Positions 10,036 to 20,125 are shown, counted from the stretch's first letter. The stretch: 64,000 nt of DNA from Pacificitalea manganoxidans (GCF_002504165.1 NZ_CP021404.1:3244770-3308769); one strand, 5' to 3'. Translations and numbers: made by a program. Notes: generated by a model not told the origin, from the letters alone.

Positions 10036-11037
10036 TCAGAAGGACATGGACAGGCCGAGGGAGAACGTATCGTAGTCGTCCTCGTCGTCCAGGTAGTTGG
10101 AGTTGTTGTAGCCGGCCAGCACGGAAGCGCCGCCGCCCAGGTCGTAACCAACTGCAACACCGATGCCGTCGAAGTCAGCGATATCGTCGCCTTCGAACAG
10201 ACCGTAGTTGATGTGCATTGCCAGCGGGCCGGTTTCGTAGCCGAAGCCCAGGCCGTAGTGCATGATGTCTGCGTCGTCACCATCGAAGGGGCCGCCGTCG
10301 ACTTCAACGGAGATCTGAGTGATCTCGATGCCGCCGGTGAAGCCGGAAGCCAGGGTCGCAACAGCCGAAACGCCAACTGCGTCAACGTCGACGTCGAAGC
10401 CGGTGCCGAAGAAATCGTCATCGCCAGCGTCAACAGTCTGGTAGCCGAAGCCGAAGGCCATATCGACACCGGAAACCATGGTGGCGTATTTCAGGCCGAG
10501 GGCGTAGCCGGCATCGCGGTCGCCGGAGTCGTCCATTTCGGTCGAGATCGCGAAGCCGAAGTCGCCAACAGCGTAGTCGTAACGAACGATCTGGCCGTCA
10601 TAGGCGCCGTCGAGATACGCGCCGAGGTAACCGGCGTGCGAGGTCTCGTCGTCAGCGATGGAACCGGGGTTACCCATGTTGCCAGCTTCGGTCAGGGCCC
10701 AGTCCATGGCGCCGTCGGTGTCGCCCATGGTCACGGTGCCGAAACCGCCGGAGACGAAGATGGTCGCGCCGCCGTCGTCATAGGGCTCGAACGCGGTCGA
10801 GAACACGTTGGTGCCGGAGCCATCGGACTCGTCCAGATCGACGGACGCGCCGAACGACAGGCCGCCGTCGGTTTCGCCGGACATGGAGAACGTGACGTCC
10901 AGGTCCTGGAAGAACTGCGTTTCGATTTCGGAACCACCGTAGATGCCCATTTCGGCAGAACCAGTGATGGTAACCTCAGCAGCCGCGGCGCCAGCAAAGC
11001 CGACCAGTGCGGTGGAGGCGAGAAGAACCTTTTTCAT
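10036..11037 (-). CDS. outer-membrane porin (Rhodobacter type)
   Basis: 333 residues with a clear signal peptide (MKKVLLASTALVGFAGAAAAE, cleavage after AAAA). The mature protein is acidic, poor in Cys, rich in Gly/Asp/Val and in alternating beta-strand patterns, and ends in phenylalanine (LGLSMSF), the C-terminal signal for outer-membrane assembly. This matches the 16-stranded general porins of Rhodobacter and relatives. It forms passive diffusion channels for small solutes. AGGGAAAA precedes the ATG. The long upstream region and the stacked terminators downstream are consistent with a strongly expressed single-gene unit. Confidence 0.93.
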   Translation of the reverse strand: MKKVLLASTALVGFAGAAAAEVTITGSAEMGIYGGSEIETQFFQDLDVTFSMSGETDGGLSFGASVDLDESDGSGTNVFSTAFEPYDDGGATIFVSGGFGTVTMGDTDGAMDWALTEAGNMGNPGSIADDETSHAGYLGAYLDGAYDGQIVRYDYAVGDFGFAISTEMDDSGDRDAGYALGLKYATMVSGVDMAFGFGYQTVDAGDDDFFGTGFDVDVDAVGVSAVATLASGFTGGIEITQISVEVDGGPFDGDDADIMHYGLGFGYETGPLAMHINYGLFEGDDIADFDGIGVAVGYDLGGGASVLAGYNNSNYLDDEDDYDTFSLGLSMSF

Positions 11038-11268
11038 CGTTTTCCCTCGTGTCTAAAAGGTGCACCGCAACCCGGCTTTCCGAATTGGGCATGACCTTCT
11101 TTCGCGCCAAACCCCCATTCAATGCAAGCTAGGCGAGACCGCCCCCTCAACAGGCCGAATGAATTGGTGCAGCTTTGCCACAGTGGCGAGCCGCGCCCGG
11201 CTTTGTTAAGCCTTGTCCGGCCATAAACGCTCGGCTAGACAGAGCAAAACACCGGAGGGGCAGAGATC

Positions 11269-11823
11269 ATGACCGTCAGAACCGCCGCCCGCCTGACCCT
11301 GGGCGCGTCCCTGATCGCCACGCTGGCAGCCTGTGGTGGAATCGGCAGCGGCGACAGCGGCCTGTTCGGACGGGGCGGCAACAGCGCCGCGCTCGACCCG
11401 GCCAATGTCCAATCCCGCGAGCGGGCCGAACAGCAGCGCGCCGCGCGCGATGCCCTCACCCGCGAGGACCGTTCGAACCGCTCGTCCTTCTTCGACCTGT
11501 TCGAGAACCGCGACGATCCCAACACCACTGTCAGCGTTAACCGCTATATCTGGAATGCCTCGCTCGACGTGCTGAATTTCATGCCCGTCCAGCAGGTCGA
11601 TCCGTTTTCGGGTGTGATCGTCATGGGCTACGGCACTCCGCCGGGTGGCGGCACCGCCTATCGCGCGACCGTCTATGTTCAGGATCCGGCACTTGATGCG
11701 CGGTCGCTGCGGGTGGCGCTTGCGTCTCGCTCCGGCCCGGTCAGCGCCGATGTGCAGCGCGCGATCGAGGATGCGATTCTCACCCGCGCGCGTCAGCTGC
11801 GCCTGCGCGACGCCGACCTCTGA
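11269..11823 (+). CDS. DUF3576 lipoprotein
   Basis: 184 residues. The N-terminus is a lipoprotein signal with lipobox LAAC and lipidated Cys22. A charged Arg/Ser/Asp linker follows. The C-terminal half (NRYIWNASLDVLNFMPV, DPFSGVIVMGYG) matches the DUF3576 family of alphaproteobacterial envelope proteins, function unknown. It lies upstream of leuS-lptE in many alphaproteobacteria as far as I recall, which would fit an outer-membrane role. A hairpin terminator separates it from leuS here. Confidence 0.85.
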   Translation: MTVRTAARLTLGASLIATLAACGGIGSGDSGLFGRGGNSAALDPANVQSRERAEQQRAARDALTREDRSNRSSFFDLFENRDDPNTTVSVNRYIWNASLDVLNFMPVQQVDPFSGVIVMGYGTPPGGGTAYRATVYVQDPALDARSLRVALASRSGPVSADVQRAIEDAILTRARQLRLRDADL

Positions 11824-11887
11824 CCCGGCCTGTTCGCCCGCGCCCGCCGGGAGGTGTGGACGCGCGCGGCAACCCCCATTAGACAGC

Positions 11888-11915
11888 ACGCCGGGCCCCT
11901 GTGCCCGGCGTTTTC
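11888..11915 (+). terminator. terminator after the DUF3576 gene
   Basis: ACGCCGGGC (11888-11896) and GCCCGGCGT (11903-11911) form a perfect 9-bp stem with a 6-base loop, followed by TTTT. Confidence 0.82.
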
Positions 11916-11984
11916 CGTGGTGCCACCGCGCATCATCCCCGATTCTATCCGCTCCCGAGCCCGCTTTTCAGAAGGATGTGCCCG

Positions 11985-14561
11985 ATGTCCCGCCTTTCTC
12001 CCGCCGAGATCGAACCCAAATGGCAGGCCGCGTGGGATGACGCCGGCGTCTTTACCGCGACCCGCGACCCTGCGCGCGAGAAGTATTACGTCCTAGAGAT
12101 GTTCCCCTACCCGTCGGGCCGCATCCATATGGGCCATGTGCGCAATTACACGATGGGCGACGTGGTTGCGCGCTATAAGAGCTCCTGCGGCTTCAGCGTA
12201 TTGCACCCAATGGGGTGGGATGCGTTCGGGATGCCTGCGGAAAACGCGGCGATGGCCTCGGGCGGGCACCCGAAGGACTGGACCTACGCGAATATCGCCA
12301 CCATGCGCGATCAGATGAAGCCGCTGGGCCTGTCGATCGACTGGAGCCGCGAATTCGCCACCTGCGATCCGGAATATTACGGCCAGCAGCAGGCGCTGTT
12401 TCTCGACATGCTCGATGCCGGGCTGATCTACCGAAAGAACGCAGTGGTGAACTGGGATCCCGTCGATATGACCGTGCTTGCCAATGAGCAGGTGATCGAT
12501 GGCAAAGGCTGGCGTTCCGATGCGCCGGTGGAACGCCGCGAACTGACGCAATGGTTCTTTAAGATTTCTGACATGGCGGGCGATCTGCTCGATGGGCTCG
12601 ACACGCTCGAAGACTGGCCCGAGAAAGTCCGCCTGATGCAGGCCAACTGGATCGGCCAGTCGCGCGGTCTGCAATTCGCCTTTTCGCTCACTGCCGAATC
12701 TGTGGGCCATGACCGGATCGAAGTCTACACCACCCGCCCTGACACGCTGATGGGCGCAAGCTTCGTTGGGATTTCCCCCGACCATCCGCTGGCCCGCGCG
12801 CTGGAGGAGAGCAACCCCGAGCTTGCGGCCTTCTGCGCGGAGTGCCGACGCATCGGCACGTCCGAGGAAGCGCTGGAAAAGGCCGAGAAGCGTGGCTTTG
12901 ACACCGGGCTGACCGTGCGCCATCCGTTCGACACGGCATGGGAGCTTCCGGTTTATATCGCCAATTTCATCCTGATGGATTACGGCACCGGGGCGATCTT
13001 TGGCTGCCCGGCGCATGACCAGCGCGATTTCGACTTTGCCACCAAATACGATCTGCCGATCCCGCCGGTTTTCGTTGAGAAGGACGCCGAGGACGCGCAG
13101 CTGACCGAGGCCTTTGTGCCGCCAAAGACCGAGCCCGTGCATTATGTTCGTGGGTTCGCAGGCGCGCCGGTGCAAACCGGGGCCGAAGGTGTCGATGCCG
13201 CAATTGCCTTCTGCGAGGAAAACGGCGTGGGCCACGGCGTGACCAAGTATCGCCTGCGCGACTGGGGCCTGAGCCGCCAGCGCTATTGGGGCTGCCCGAT
13301 CCCGGTGGTGCATTGCGAGGCCTGCGGCGTGGTGCCGGAGAAGAAGGAAAACCTGCCGGTTCGCCTGCCCGATGACGTGTCATTCGACCAGCCGGGCAAC
13401 CCGCTCGACCGGCATCCGACATGGCGCGATGTGGCCTGCCCCGCCTGCGGCCAGCCCGCGCGGCGCGAAACCGATACGATGGACACGTTCGTCGACAGCT
13501 CGTGGTATTACGCGCGCTTCACCTCGCCGCGCGCCGAGACCCCGACCGATGCAGAGGATGCCGCGTATTGGATGAATGTCGATCAGTATATCGGCGGCAT
13601 CGAGCATGCGATTCTGCATCTGCTGTATTCGCGATTCTTCGCCCGCGCGATGCAGATCACCGGCCACCTGCCCGAAACCGCGCGGGAGCCGTTCAACGCC
13701 CTGTTCACCCAAGGCATGGTTACCCATGAAATCTACCTGACCCGCGACGAAAAAGGCCGCGCGGTCTATCACCTGCCCGAAGATGTCACCGACGGACGGC
13801 TGGCCGACGGCACCGAGGTGGAGGTCATTCCCTCGGCCAAGATGTCGAAATCCAAGAAGAACGTCGTCGACCCGGTGTCAATCGTCGAGGCCTATGGTGC
13901 GGACACCGCGCGTTGGTTCGTCATGTCCGACAGCCCGCCGGAACGCGATGTGGAATGGACGGCATCGGGGGCCGAGGCCTCCTACAAGCATCTACAGCGG
14001 GTCTGGCGGCTGGCCAGCACCATCGATGCCGACATGCGCGCCGCTGCGCCCGAGGATCTGACCCCGGCGCCCGCGCGGGACATGCCACTGCTGCGCACCA
14101 TCCACCGCGCGATTGCCGAGGTGACCGAGGGGATCGAGGGCTTTGCCTTCAACAGCTCCATCGCGCGGCTCTATGCATTTGCCAATGCCATCGCGAAATC
14201 CGACGCCACCCTACCGATCCGCGCGCAGGCCATGCGGGTTCTGGCGCAGCTGATGTCGCCGATGACCCCGCATCTGTCGGAAGAGATCTGGCATCTGCTG
14301 ACAGGGGGCACCGAAGGTCTGGTGGCACAGGCCGCGTGGCCCGTGGCAGATCCCGCCATGCTGGTCGAAGATAGCGTCACCCTGCCGATCCAGATCAACG
14401 GCAAGAAACGGGGCGAAATCACCGTGCCCGCAGACGCCTCGCGCGAAGCGGTTGAAAAACTGGTGCTGGACACCGATGCTGTGCGCAAGGCACTGCCCGA
14501 GGGCGGCGCGCCGAAGAAGCTCATCGTGGTGCCGGGACGGATCGTCAATGTCGTTGTCTGA
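11985..14561 (+). CDS. leuS: leucyl-tRNA synthetase
   Basis: 858 residues, class I aminoacyl-tRNA synthetase charging tRNA-Leu. The HIGH motif appears as HMGH (residues 48-51, in [19 protein letters not shown]), the editing domain lies in the middle ([15 protein letters not shown]), and KMSKS is at about 619-623. The anticodon-binding domain and C-terminal extension (KKRGEITVP) are present. The frame is open upstream to 11901, but the family N-terminus [13 protein letters not shown] and AGAAGGA about 8 bases before the ATG place the start at 11985. It overlaps lptE by 14 bp. Confidence 0.97.
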   Translation: MSRLSPAEIEPKWQAAWDDAGVFTATRDPAREKYYVLEMFPYPSGRIHMGHVRNYTMGDVVARYKSSCGFSVLHPMGWDAFGMPAENAAMASGGHPKDWTYANIATMRDQMKPLGLSIDWSREFATCDPEYYGQQQALFLDMLDAGLIYRKNAVVNWDPVDMTVLANEQVIDGKGWRSDAPVERRELTQWFFKISDMAGDLLDGLDTLEDWPEKVRLMQANWIGQSRGLQFAFSLTAESVGHDRIEVYTTRPDTLMGASFVGISPDHPLARALEESNPELAAFCAECRRIGTSEEALEKAEKRGFDTGLTVRHPFDTAWELPVYIANFILMDYGTGAIFGCPAHDQRDFDFATKYDLPIPPVFVEKDAEDAQLTEAFVPPKTEPVHYVRGFAGAPVQTGAEGVDAAIAFCEENGVGHGVTKYRLRDWGLSRQRYWGCPIPVVHCEACGVVPEKKENLPVRLPDDVSFDQPGNPLDRHPTWRDVACPACGQPARRETDTMDTFVDSSWYYARFTSPRAETPTDAEDAAYWMNVDQYIGGIEHAILHLLYSRFFARAMQITGHLPETAREPFNALFTQGMVTHEIYLTRDEKGRAVYHLPEDVTDGRLADGTEVEVIPSAKMSKSKKNVVDPVSIVEAYGADTARWFVMSDSPPERDVEWTASGAEASYKHLQRVWRLASTIDADMRAAAPEDLTPAPARDMPLLRTIHRAIAEVTEGIEGFAFNSSIARLYAFANAIAKSDATLPIRAQAMRVLAQLMSPMTPHLSEEIWHLLTGGTEGLVAQAAWPVADPAMLVEDSVTLPIQINGKKRGEITVPADASREAVEKLVLDTDAVRKALPEGGAPKKLIVVPGRIVNVVV

Positions 14562-15069
14562 TAACGCAAAACCGGGTCGTCGCGCTGTCCTTGCCGGGAT
14601 GGGCGCGGCGGCGTCGACCGCAGTTCTGGCCGCTTGCGGCTTTAGCCCCGCCTATGGGCCGAACGGTATCGGCACCCGGTTGCGGAACCAGATCGTCGCG
14701 GATGCGCCCGACAGCCGGACGGAATATGCCTTTGTCGCGCAGCTGGAGGATCGGCTGGGCCGCAACCTGTCTGCGCCTTATGCATTGCGCTACGCGCTCA
14801 CCACCTCGGAGGATGGCGTGGCCATCACAGCCGATCAGGTGACCCAGCGCTACCATATCGCGAGGCAACTGACCTATTCTGTCGTCGAACAATCAAGCCA
14901 GACCGTGCTGACCCGTGGCACGCTGTCGAACTTCACCTCCTATTCGACCACCGGCAGCACCGTCTCCACCCGCGCGGCGGAGATCGACGCCGAGGAGCGG
15001 CTGGCGCGCGCGCTGGCCGATGAGATGGTCACCCGCCTGCTGGGCACCGCGGATCGCTGGCTGCCGTGA
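14548..15069 (+). CDS. lptE: LPS-assembly lipoprotein LptE
   Basis: 173 residues. Basic residues (RR at 11-12), a hydrophobic stretch and lipobox LAAC with Cys30 define an outer-membrane lipoprotein. The sequence then reads GFSPAYGP, a hallmark of alphaproteobacterial LptE, which plugs the LptD barrel during lipopolysaccharide export. The RR just before the hydrophobic segment looks Tat-like, but a Sec lipoprotein signal is more likely. It overlaps leuS by 14 bp and holA by 4 bp (GTGA); leuS-lptE-holA is a conserved order across many proteobacteria. Confidence 0.9.
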   Translation: MSLSDNAKPGRRAVLAGMGAAASTAVLAACGFSPAYGPNGIGTRLRNQIVADAPDSRTEYAFVAQLEDRLGRNLSAPYALRYALTTSEDGVAITADQVTQRYHIARQLTYSVVEQSSQTVLTRGTLSNFTSYSTTGSTVSTRAAEIDAEERLARALADEMVTRLLGTADRWLP

Positions 15070-16088
15070 AGCTGTCGACCCGCGAGCTTGGCGGTTTCAT
15101 CGCGCGCCCGGACCCGAACCGGGCTGCGGTGCTGCTATACGGTCAAGACGCGATGCGGGTTGCGCTGAAACGTCAGGACTTGCTCGCCAATCTTCTGGGC
15201 CCAAAGGCCGAAGAGGATATGCGCCTCGCCCGGATGACTGGCGCGGAGCTGCGCAAAGATCCCGCCGCGCTGTTAGATGCGGTGAAGGCCGTGGGTTTTT
15301 TTCCCGGTCAACGCGGTGTGTTCATTGAAGAGGCAACCGACGCCACGACCGGCGCATTGGAAACCGCGCTTGCCGAATGGAAGCCGGGCGATGCGGTGAT
15401 GGTCCTGAGCGCAGGCGCGCTAAAGGCCACGTCGAAGCTGCGCAAGCTGATCGAAAAGCACCCCAACGCGCTGGCCGCTGCGATCTATGACGATCCTCCG
15501 GGCCGCGCGGAAATCGAGGCGGAACTGCGCCGTGCTGGGGTGGGTGAGGTCGACCGCGCTGCGATGGATGATCTGACCGCACTGGCACGCGCGCTCGATC
15601 CCGGTGATTTCCGCCAGACGGTCGAGAAGCTCGGCCTCTATAAGATCAACGATACCAGCCCGCTGACCAGTGCCGAGGTCGCCGCGATGGCCCCCGCTAC
15701 GGTGGAGGCTGAACTTGACGACATGCTGCACGCGGTCGCCGAAGCACATGCCGGAGAAATCGGTGCGCTGATGACCCGGCTTGGCGGACAGGGCGTGAAC
15801 CCCGTCAGCATCTGCATCACTGCGACCCGGCATTTTCGCGCGCTGCATGCGGCCGCGTCGCATCCCGGCGGACCGGCTGCGGGCATCGCCACGGCGCGAC
15901 CGCCCATCTGGGGGCCGCGCCGCGACCGGATGATCCGGCAAGCGCAGAACTGGGGTGCGCGGCGGCTGGAGGATGCGCTGGCCCTGCTCACGGATACCGA
16001 TCTGTCGCTGCGCTCCGCAGGACAGACCGCCCCGCAGATGGCAGTGGTGGAACGCGCGCTCATCCGCCTGTCGATGATGAGCCGCTAG
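15066..16088 (+). CDS. holA: DNA polymerase III delta subunit
   Basis: 340 residues, the clamp-loader subunit that opens the beta sliding clamp. N-terminal sequence ([36 protein letters not shown]) and the AAA-like order match alphaproteobacterial HolA, which lacks a P-loop motif. Translation starts at GTG (15066), overlapping the lptE stop in GTGA. The C-terminal collar domain runs to RLSMMSR. Same operon as leuS and lptE; convergent with the transglycosylase that follows. Confidence 0.9.
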   Translation: MKLSTRELGGFIARPDPNRAAVLLYGQDAMRVALKRQDLLANLLGPKAEEDMRLARMTGAELRKDPAALLDAVKAVGFFPGQRGVFIEEATDATTGALETALAEWKPGDAVMVLSAGALKATSKLRKLIEKHPNALAAAIYDDPPGRAEIEAELRRAGVGEVDRAAMDDLTALARALDPGDFRQTVEKLGLYKINDTSPLTSAEVAAMAPATVEAELDDMLHAVAEAHAGEIGALMTRLGGQGVNPVSICITATRHFRALHAAASHPGGPAAGIATARPPIWGPRRDRMIRQAQNWGARRLEDALALLTDTDLSLRSAGQTAPQMAVVERALIRLSMMSR

Positions 16089-16102
16089 CCGCGCCCCTGC
16101 GC

Positions 16103-17314
16103 CTAAAGCCGGTTCAGCAAGGCGGGCGTCGGCCACGCATCGGCGGGCAGGCCCAGCCGGATTTGTTCGCGCTGCACGGCCTCGCGGGTTTTTTCCCCCA
16201 GAATACCGTCGACACCGCCCACGTCATGCCCGCGTGCCACCAGTTTGCGCTGCAACTGCTCCATCTCGGCCGCGCTGAGCCCCGGTTCGGGATTGCCCGC
16301 CGCATAGACCGGCGCGCCGCTGAGCCGGGTCGCAAAATAGGCGGCGGACGTCACATAGACGAAGCTCTGATTCCACTCGAACAACACGCTGAAGTTCGGA
16401 TAGGCAAGGAAGGCCGGCCCGTTGCGCCCCTGCGGCAGCAACAGCGAGGCCTGTAATCCATTCCCCAGCGCGCCATTGCGGCCCTGCACACCCAGCCGCT
16501 GCCAGTCCGATACCGACCGCCGCTGGTCGAGCCCGCTAAGCGACCAGTCCAGCCCGGCAGGCAGCGTCACTTCCTGCAACCAAGGCTCCCCCGCGCGCCA
16601 GCCCAGATCCTGCAACATTCGCGCACCCGACATCAGTGCATCGGGGGGCGAGCCTTTCAGATCGACATGGCCATCCCCGTCGCCGTCGACACCGTTGCGC
16701 AGAATGTCCTCGGGCAGCATCTGCACCATGCCGACCTCCCCTGCCCAAGCGCCCTTGGTGCGGGCCGGGTCGAAATCGCCATGCTCGAACAGTTCCAGCG
16801 CCGCGATCACCTGGGGCTGGAACAGCCCCGGACGGCGGCAATCATGGCTCAGCGTCATCAGCGCATTGAGCGTGTTAAAATCGCCCTGCACCGCGCCGTA
16901 ATCCGTTTCCAGCGCCCAGAACGCCAACAATATGCCTGCGGGCACGCCATATTGCTGCTCCGCCCGCTGAAAGACTGCGGCGTATCGGTCGCGATTGCGC
17001 GCGCCGTTTGTCATTCGGTTGTCTGAAATCACCCTGCGGGAGAAGTCGAGGAATTCCATCCTGAACACTCCCTGCGAGCGGTCCGCCTTTAATACCGCCG
17101 GGTCTTGCCGCACATTGGCAAAGAAGCGGTCAGCGGCCTGTGCCGACCGGCCCCGCGCCACAACGGCCTGTTTCATCCGGGCGATGAAGCTGCCGAAATC
17201 GCCACCGCAGGCCACCAATGGTTGCGGCACGCCACTGGATTGGGCGGAGCCCGCCGTGGGCAGGGACAGCGCAAGCGCCATAAGCATCGCGATGGCGGGG
17301 AAACGGGTCGGCAT
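16103..17314 (-). CDS. lytic murein transglycosylase (MltB/SltB family) with peptidoglycan-binding domain
   Basis: 403 residues, secreted. A signal peptide (AIAMLMALALSLPTAGSAQ) precedes an SLT_2 domain with the catalytic Glu136 in FWALETDYGAVQGD and the motif GEVGMVQMLPEDIL. This domain cleaves the MurNAc-GlcNAc bond to give 1,6-anhydro ends in the periplasm. The last 60 residues (LQRKLVARGHDVGGVDGILGEKTREAVQ) form a PG_binding_1 domain. GGAG seven bases before the ATG at 17314 supports this start over the 59-codon upstream extension. A CtrA-type site lies in the shared upstream region. Confidence 0.92.
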   Translation of the reverse strand: MPTRFPAIAMLMALALSLPTAGSAQSSGVPQPLVACGGDFGSFIARMKQAVVARGRSAQAADRFFANVRQDPAVLKADRSQGVFRMEFLDFSRRVISDNRMTNGARNRDRYAAVFQRAEQQYGVPAGILLAFWALETDYGAVQGDFNTLNALMTLSHDCRRPGLFQPQVIAALELFEHGDFDPARTKGAWAGEVGMVQMLPEDILRNGVDGDGDGHVDLKGSPPDALMSGARMLQDLGWRAGEPWLQEVTLPAGLDWSLSGLDQRRSVSDWQRLGVQGRNGALGNGLQASLLLPQGRNGPAFLAYPNFSVLFEWNQSFVYVTSAAYFATRLSGAPVYAAGNPEPGLSAAEMEQLQRKLVARGHDVGGVDGILGEKTREAVQREQIRLGLPADAWPTPALLNRL

Positions 17315-17500
17315 GTCGGTCTCCGGTCCTGAAAAGGGTGGCGCACGCCGGGCCTGGCGCGCCGCGCAGCCGGACCCTAGCAGCCCCCCGCGCCCCGGCA
17401 AGCCACGCGCGACAAAGACGATATTTCCGGCGGCAGTCTGCCCGCTGTGACGCAAGGCTTGCATCACGAAGCCGACATGCATCAAAATCAATTGTTAATG

Positions 17501-17516
17501 TTAACACCAAATTAAC
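17501..17516 (+). promoter_or_regulatory. CtrA-type binding site
   Basis: TTAA (17501-17504), seven bases, TTAAC (17512-17516): a full match to the CtrA consensus TTAA-N7-TTAAC. A third TTAA lies just upstream at about 17495. The site is in an AT-rich island in the 270-bp region shared by the transglycosylase and the response-regulator gene, 69 bp before the latter. Confidence 0.6.
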
Positions 17517-17584
17517 GATTTGGGCGCAGACAAACGATCAGACCGCCCGAGCCGGACGGCCCACGCCATGAAAGTTCACATTTG

Positions 17585-17995
17585 ATGAAAGTTCTCATCG
17601 TCGAAAGCGAAGGCGACCTAGGCCGAACCTGGCAAGCACACCTGGAAAAACAGGGGGCCGAGGTGTTTCTCGCCATGTCAGAAGACCGCGCGGTCATGCA
17701 TCTGGAACAGCACGACTTTAACGCCGTTGTGCTGGATCTGCTGCTGGAACAGGGCAACGCCCTCGCACTCGCGGATTTCATCGCCTATCGCCAGCCCAAG
17801 GCGCAGGTGATGTTCGTGACGAATTCCACCTATTTCGCGGATGGCTCGATTTTCCAGCACGCCTCGAACGCCCGCGGGTTTCTTAGCTCCGGCAGCCGTC
17901 CCGAAGATATCGCCGCGATGGTCGTCCACTATGCGGGCGGCTCCGAGCGCGGAAATGGCCGCGGCGGCTCGGGCGGCGACGGTCCAGCACACTGA
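17585..17995 (+). CDS. atypical response-regulator receiver protein
   Basis: 136 residues, single-domain receiver fold with no output domain. The strand-1 acidic pair is altered (KVLIVESEGDLG), the likely phospho-acceptor Asp is in NAVVLDLLLEQG, the strand-4 region is MFVTNSTYF, and the position that normally holds the conserved Lys reads NARGFLSS, so the Lys is missing. The tail is Gly/Ser-rich and disordered. It may act as a phosphorylation-independent or modified receiver. The start is the ATG at 17585, which overlaps the stop of a 5-codon upstream frame. Convergent with the glutathionyl-hydroquinone reductase gene. Confidence 0.75.
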   Translation: MKVLIVESEGDLGRTWQAHLEKQGAEVFLAMSEDRAVMHLEQHDFNAVVLDLLLEQGNALALADFIAYRQPKAQVMFVTNSTYFADGSIFQHASNARGFLSSGSRPEDIAAMVVHYAGGSERGNGRGGSGGDGPAH

Positions 17996-18028
17996 GCCTG
18001 CGCACCCGCACCGCCTTATCGCGTCAGA

Positions 18029-19003
18029 TCACCCGCGCCCATGCGGCGCAGTCCAATCCAGCTCCGGGTTAATCGGAATGATCCGGTTCGGATTGATGGT
18101 GTCGTGACTGTAGTGGTAGTGGCGCACGAAATGGCCGAACTGCACCGTCTCGGCCACGCCGGGCCACTGATACAGCTCCCGCGCGTAGGGCCACAGGTTC
18201 GGGTAGTCGACCAGCCGCCGTTTGTTGCACTTGAAATGCAGGTGATAGACCGGGTCGAACCTGAATAGCGTCGTCGCCAGCCGCCAGTCGGCCTCGGTCA
18301 CGCGCTCCCCCATCAGATACCGTTTCTCGCCCAACCGCGCATCCAGCCAGTCCAGCGCTTCGAACAGGGTGGTCACGGCGGCGTCATACGGCTCCTGCGA
18401 GGTGGCGAATCCCGCTTTATAAACGCCATTGTTGACCTCGTGATAAACCCGCTCGTTCACGGGCGCGATCGCCTCACGCAGATCTTCCGGCCAGTAGTCG
18501 TCGTCGTTGCCGGTCAATTCATCGAAGGCAGAGTTGAACATGCGAATGATCTCGGAACTTTCGTTCGATACGATCTTCCCGGTTTTCTTGTCCCACAACA
18601 CCGGCACCGTCACCCGCCCGGACATAGTCGGGTCCGCTTTCAGATAGACGTCGCGCAGGTAAGGCAGGCCAAACAGCCGGTCGCCGGTGGTGCCCGGCCA
18701 ATCGGTGCGAAACTCCCAGCCTTCCGACAGCATATCGGGATGGACGACCGAAACCGGAATGATGTCCTCCAGCCCCTTCAACGCGCGGAAGATCAATGTG
18801 CGGTGCGCCCAAGGGCAGGCATAGGATACATAGAGGTGATAGCGGTCCCGCTCCGCCGCGAACCCGCTCTCCCCGTCCGGGCCAGCCGCGCCATCCGGTG
18901 TCACCCAGTTGCGAAACTTGGCGGTGGAGCGCACGAATTTGCCGCCATGTGCGGCGGTGTCGTACCATTCATCCTTCCAGATGCCTTCGACCAACTGACC
19001 CAT
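18029..19003 (-). CDS. glutathionyl-hydroquinone reductase (Xi-class GST)
   Basis: 324 residues of the YqjG/ECM4/PcpF family. These enzymes reduce glutathionyl-hydroquinones back to hydroquinones, using a catalytic Cys and a second glutathione. The catalytic Cys63 is in SYACPWAHRTL, the usual CPWA motif. Also visible are VPVLWDKKTGKIVSNESSEI and the C-terminal helical domain with EADWRLATTLFRFDPVYHLHFK. GAGGAAGGA six to seven bases before ATG 19003 selects this start; seven upstream codons are unlikely. Cytoplasmic; transcribed alone. Confidence 0.92.
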   Translation of the reverse strand: MGQLVEGIWKDEWYDTAAHGGKFVRSTAKFRNWVTPDGAAGPDGESGFAAERDRYHLYVSYACPWAHRTLIFRALKGLEDIIPVSVVHPDMLSEGWEFRTDWPGTTGDRLFGLPYLRDVYLKADPTMSGRVTVPVLWDKKTGKIVSNESSEIIRMFNSAFDELTGNDDDYWPEDLREAIAPVNERVYHEVNNGVYKAGFATSQEPYDAAVTTLFEALDWLDARLGEKRYLMGERVTEADWRLATTLFRFDPVYHLHFKCNKRRLVDYPNLWPYARELYQWPGVAETVQFGHFVRHYHYSHDTINPNRIIPINPELDWTAPHGRG

Positions 19004-19195
19004 CGGATATCCTTCCTCTGCCATAACAAGCGGGTTTTATCCTACTTAGGGCGTTAAAACTGCCTGTGTAATGCGCAAAGCCCCTGCGCAAACGCACAGC
19101 CAGACCCTGTGTTATTGCATGACAAGGGGCGTTGCCTATAGTCGGGTCGCGTGCCGCCCCGCCGCTTGAGGGCTGCCGAAATCAGGAGATCCCCC

Positions 19196-19444
19196 ATGCG
19201 AATTCGCGCCTTGTCCGTGCAAACCGGTCTGTCCCTCGTCGCCATTCTTTCCACCAGCGGCGCAGCCTTGGCGCATCCCGGTCACCTGACGGAACGGCTC
19301 GAACATGATCACTTCATCGCGGCGACCGCGCTCATTCTCGCCGGCGGGATCAGCGCATGGGAAATGTGGAAGCATCACCGCCGCAGCAAGGGCAAGCCGG
19401 TGCTGTTTTGGCGCCGCACGGAGTCCGACGACAAACGCGGCTAG
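19196..19444 (+). CDS. small His-containing membrane protein (DUF6732-like)
   Basis: 82 residues. A signal peptide ends at AALA, then HPGHLTERLEHDHF gives four histidines in 14 residues, followed by one transmembrane helix (IAATALILAGGISAWEMW) and a basic tail. The layout 'AHPGH... helix ... charged tail' is common in small Rhodobacteraceae proteins that I recall as DUF6732; this assignment is not firm. The histidines could bind a metal. AGGAG seven bases before the ATG at 19196 supports the start. Divergent from the upstream gene. Confidence 0.65.
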   Translation: MRIRALSVQTGLSLVAILSTSGAALAHPGHLTERLEHDHFIAATALILAGGISAWEMWKHHRRSKGKPVLFWRRTESDDKRG

Positions 19445-19627
19445 GCGCGAATCGCCCGCGCCGCATCCGCCGTGGGCCTTTCTGCCTCGGACTGTGCCCC
19501 CCGCGCACCCTATCGCACGGCGCCTTGGAAAATAAGGCTCTGCCGCTACGCCATATCCCTGTCATGAAACGGTTTCTTGACGGATGAGGTGTTAAGCGTG
19601 AGCCTGTAGCCAAGTGCGGAGGACACA

Positions 19628-19984
19628 ATGAACGATCATCTCCCCGAAGCCGTCAGGCGCGGACTTGAAGAAGCGCATAAACTCGCGCGGCGCAAAGCGT
19701 CGCGGCTCAGTCTTCATATAGGCGATGACCGTATTCCCGTCCTGCGCCACTGGGACACCGGCTTTGCCGTCGACGCGGAGCGCGCGCCTGTCCTGCGCGG
19801 CGGGATCGTGGATCTCTATGACGGGAAAGAACATCTGGTGCGCTGCCTCGTCGTCACCTCGCGCGAGGAAGCTGGCGAACGGGTATTCGAATACAAACTC
19901 GCCACGCCGCCCATGTCGCACCCGCCCGCCGATTTCGTGCGCGCGCGCCCTGAACCCGACGGGCTGATCGAAAAACTTAGCTAA
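19628..19984 (+). CDS. conserved hypothetical protein
   Basis: 118 residues, cytoplasmic, no signal or membrane segment. The N-terminal helix is charged (PEAVRRGLEEAHKLARRKASRL). The rest looks beta-rich (LSLHIGDDRIPVLRHWDTGFAV, LRGGIVDLYDGKEHLVRCLVV), a pattern reminiscent of a PilZ-like or small barrel domain, but no motif settles it. GGAGGA six bases upstream is an excellent ribosome site. It stands alone between a small membrane-protein gene and the convergent penicillin-binding protein gene. I do not recognise its function. Confidence 0.7.
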   Translation: MNDHLPEAVRRGLEEAHKLARRKASRLSLHIGDDRIPVLRHWDTGFAVDAERAPVLRGGIVDLYDGKEHLVRCLVVTSREEAGERVFEYKLATPPMSHPPADFVRARPEPDGLIEKLS

Positions 19985-20125
19985 GCGCTGCGCTCGCTGT
20001 CGCGGGCGGCCTCCCTGATGCAGCCCTGTGGGGGCCCGTCCGCCCCCTGACTAGCCTGCCGGCCCCAACAACGCACCTAGCACGGGCCTAGCATGGGCCG
20101 CCCCCTGCGGGACGGCCCCAATCCA

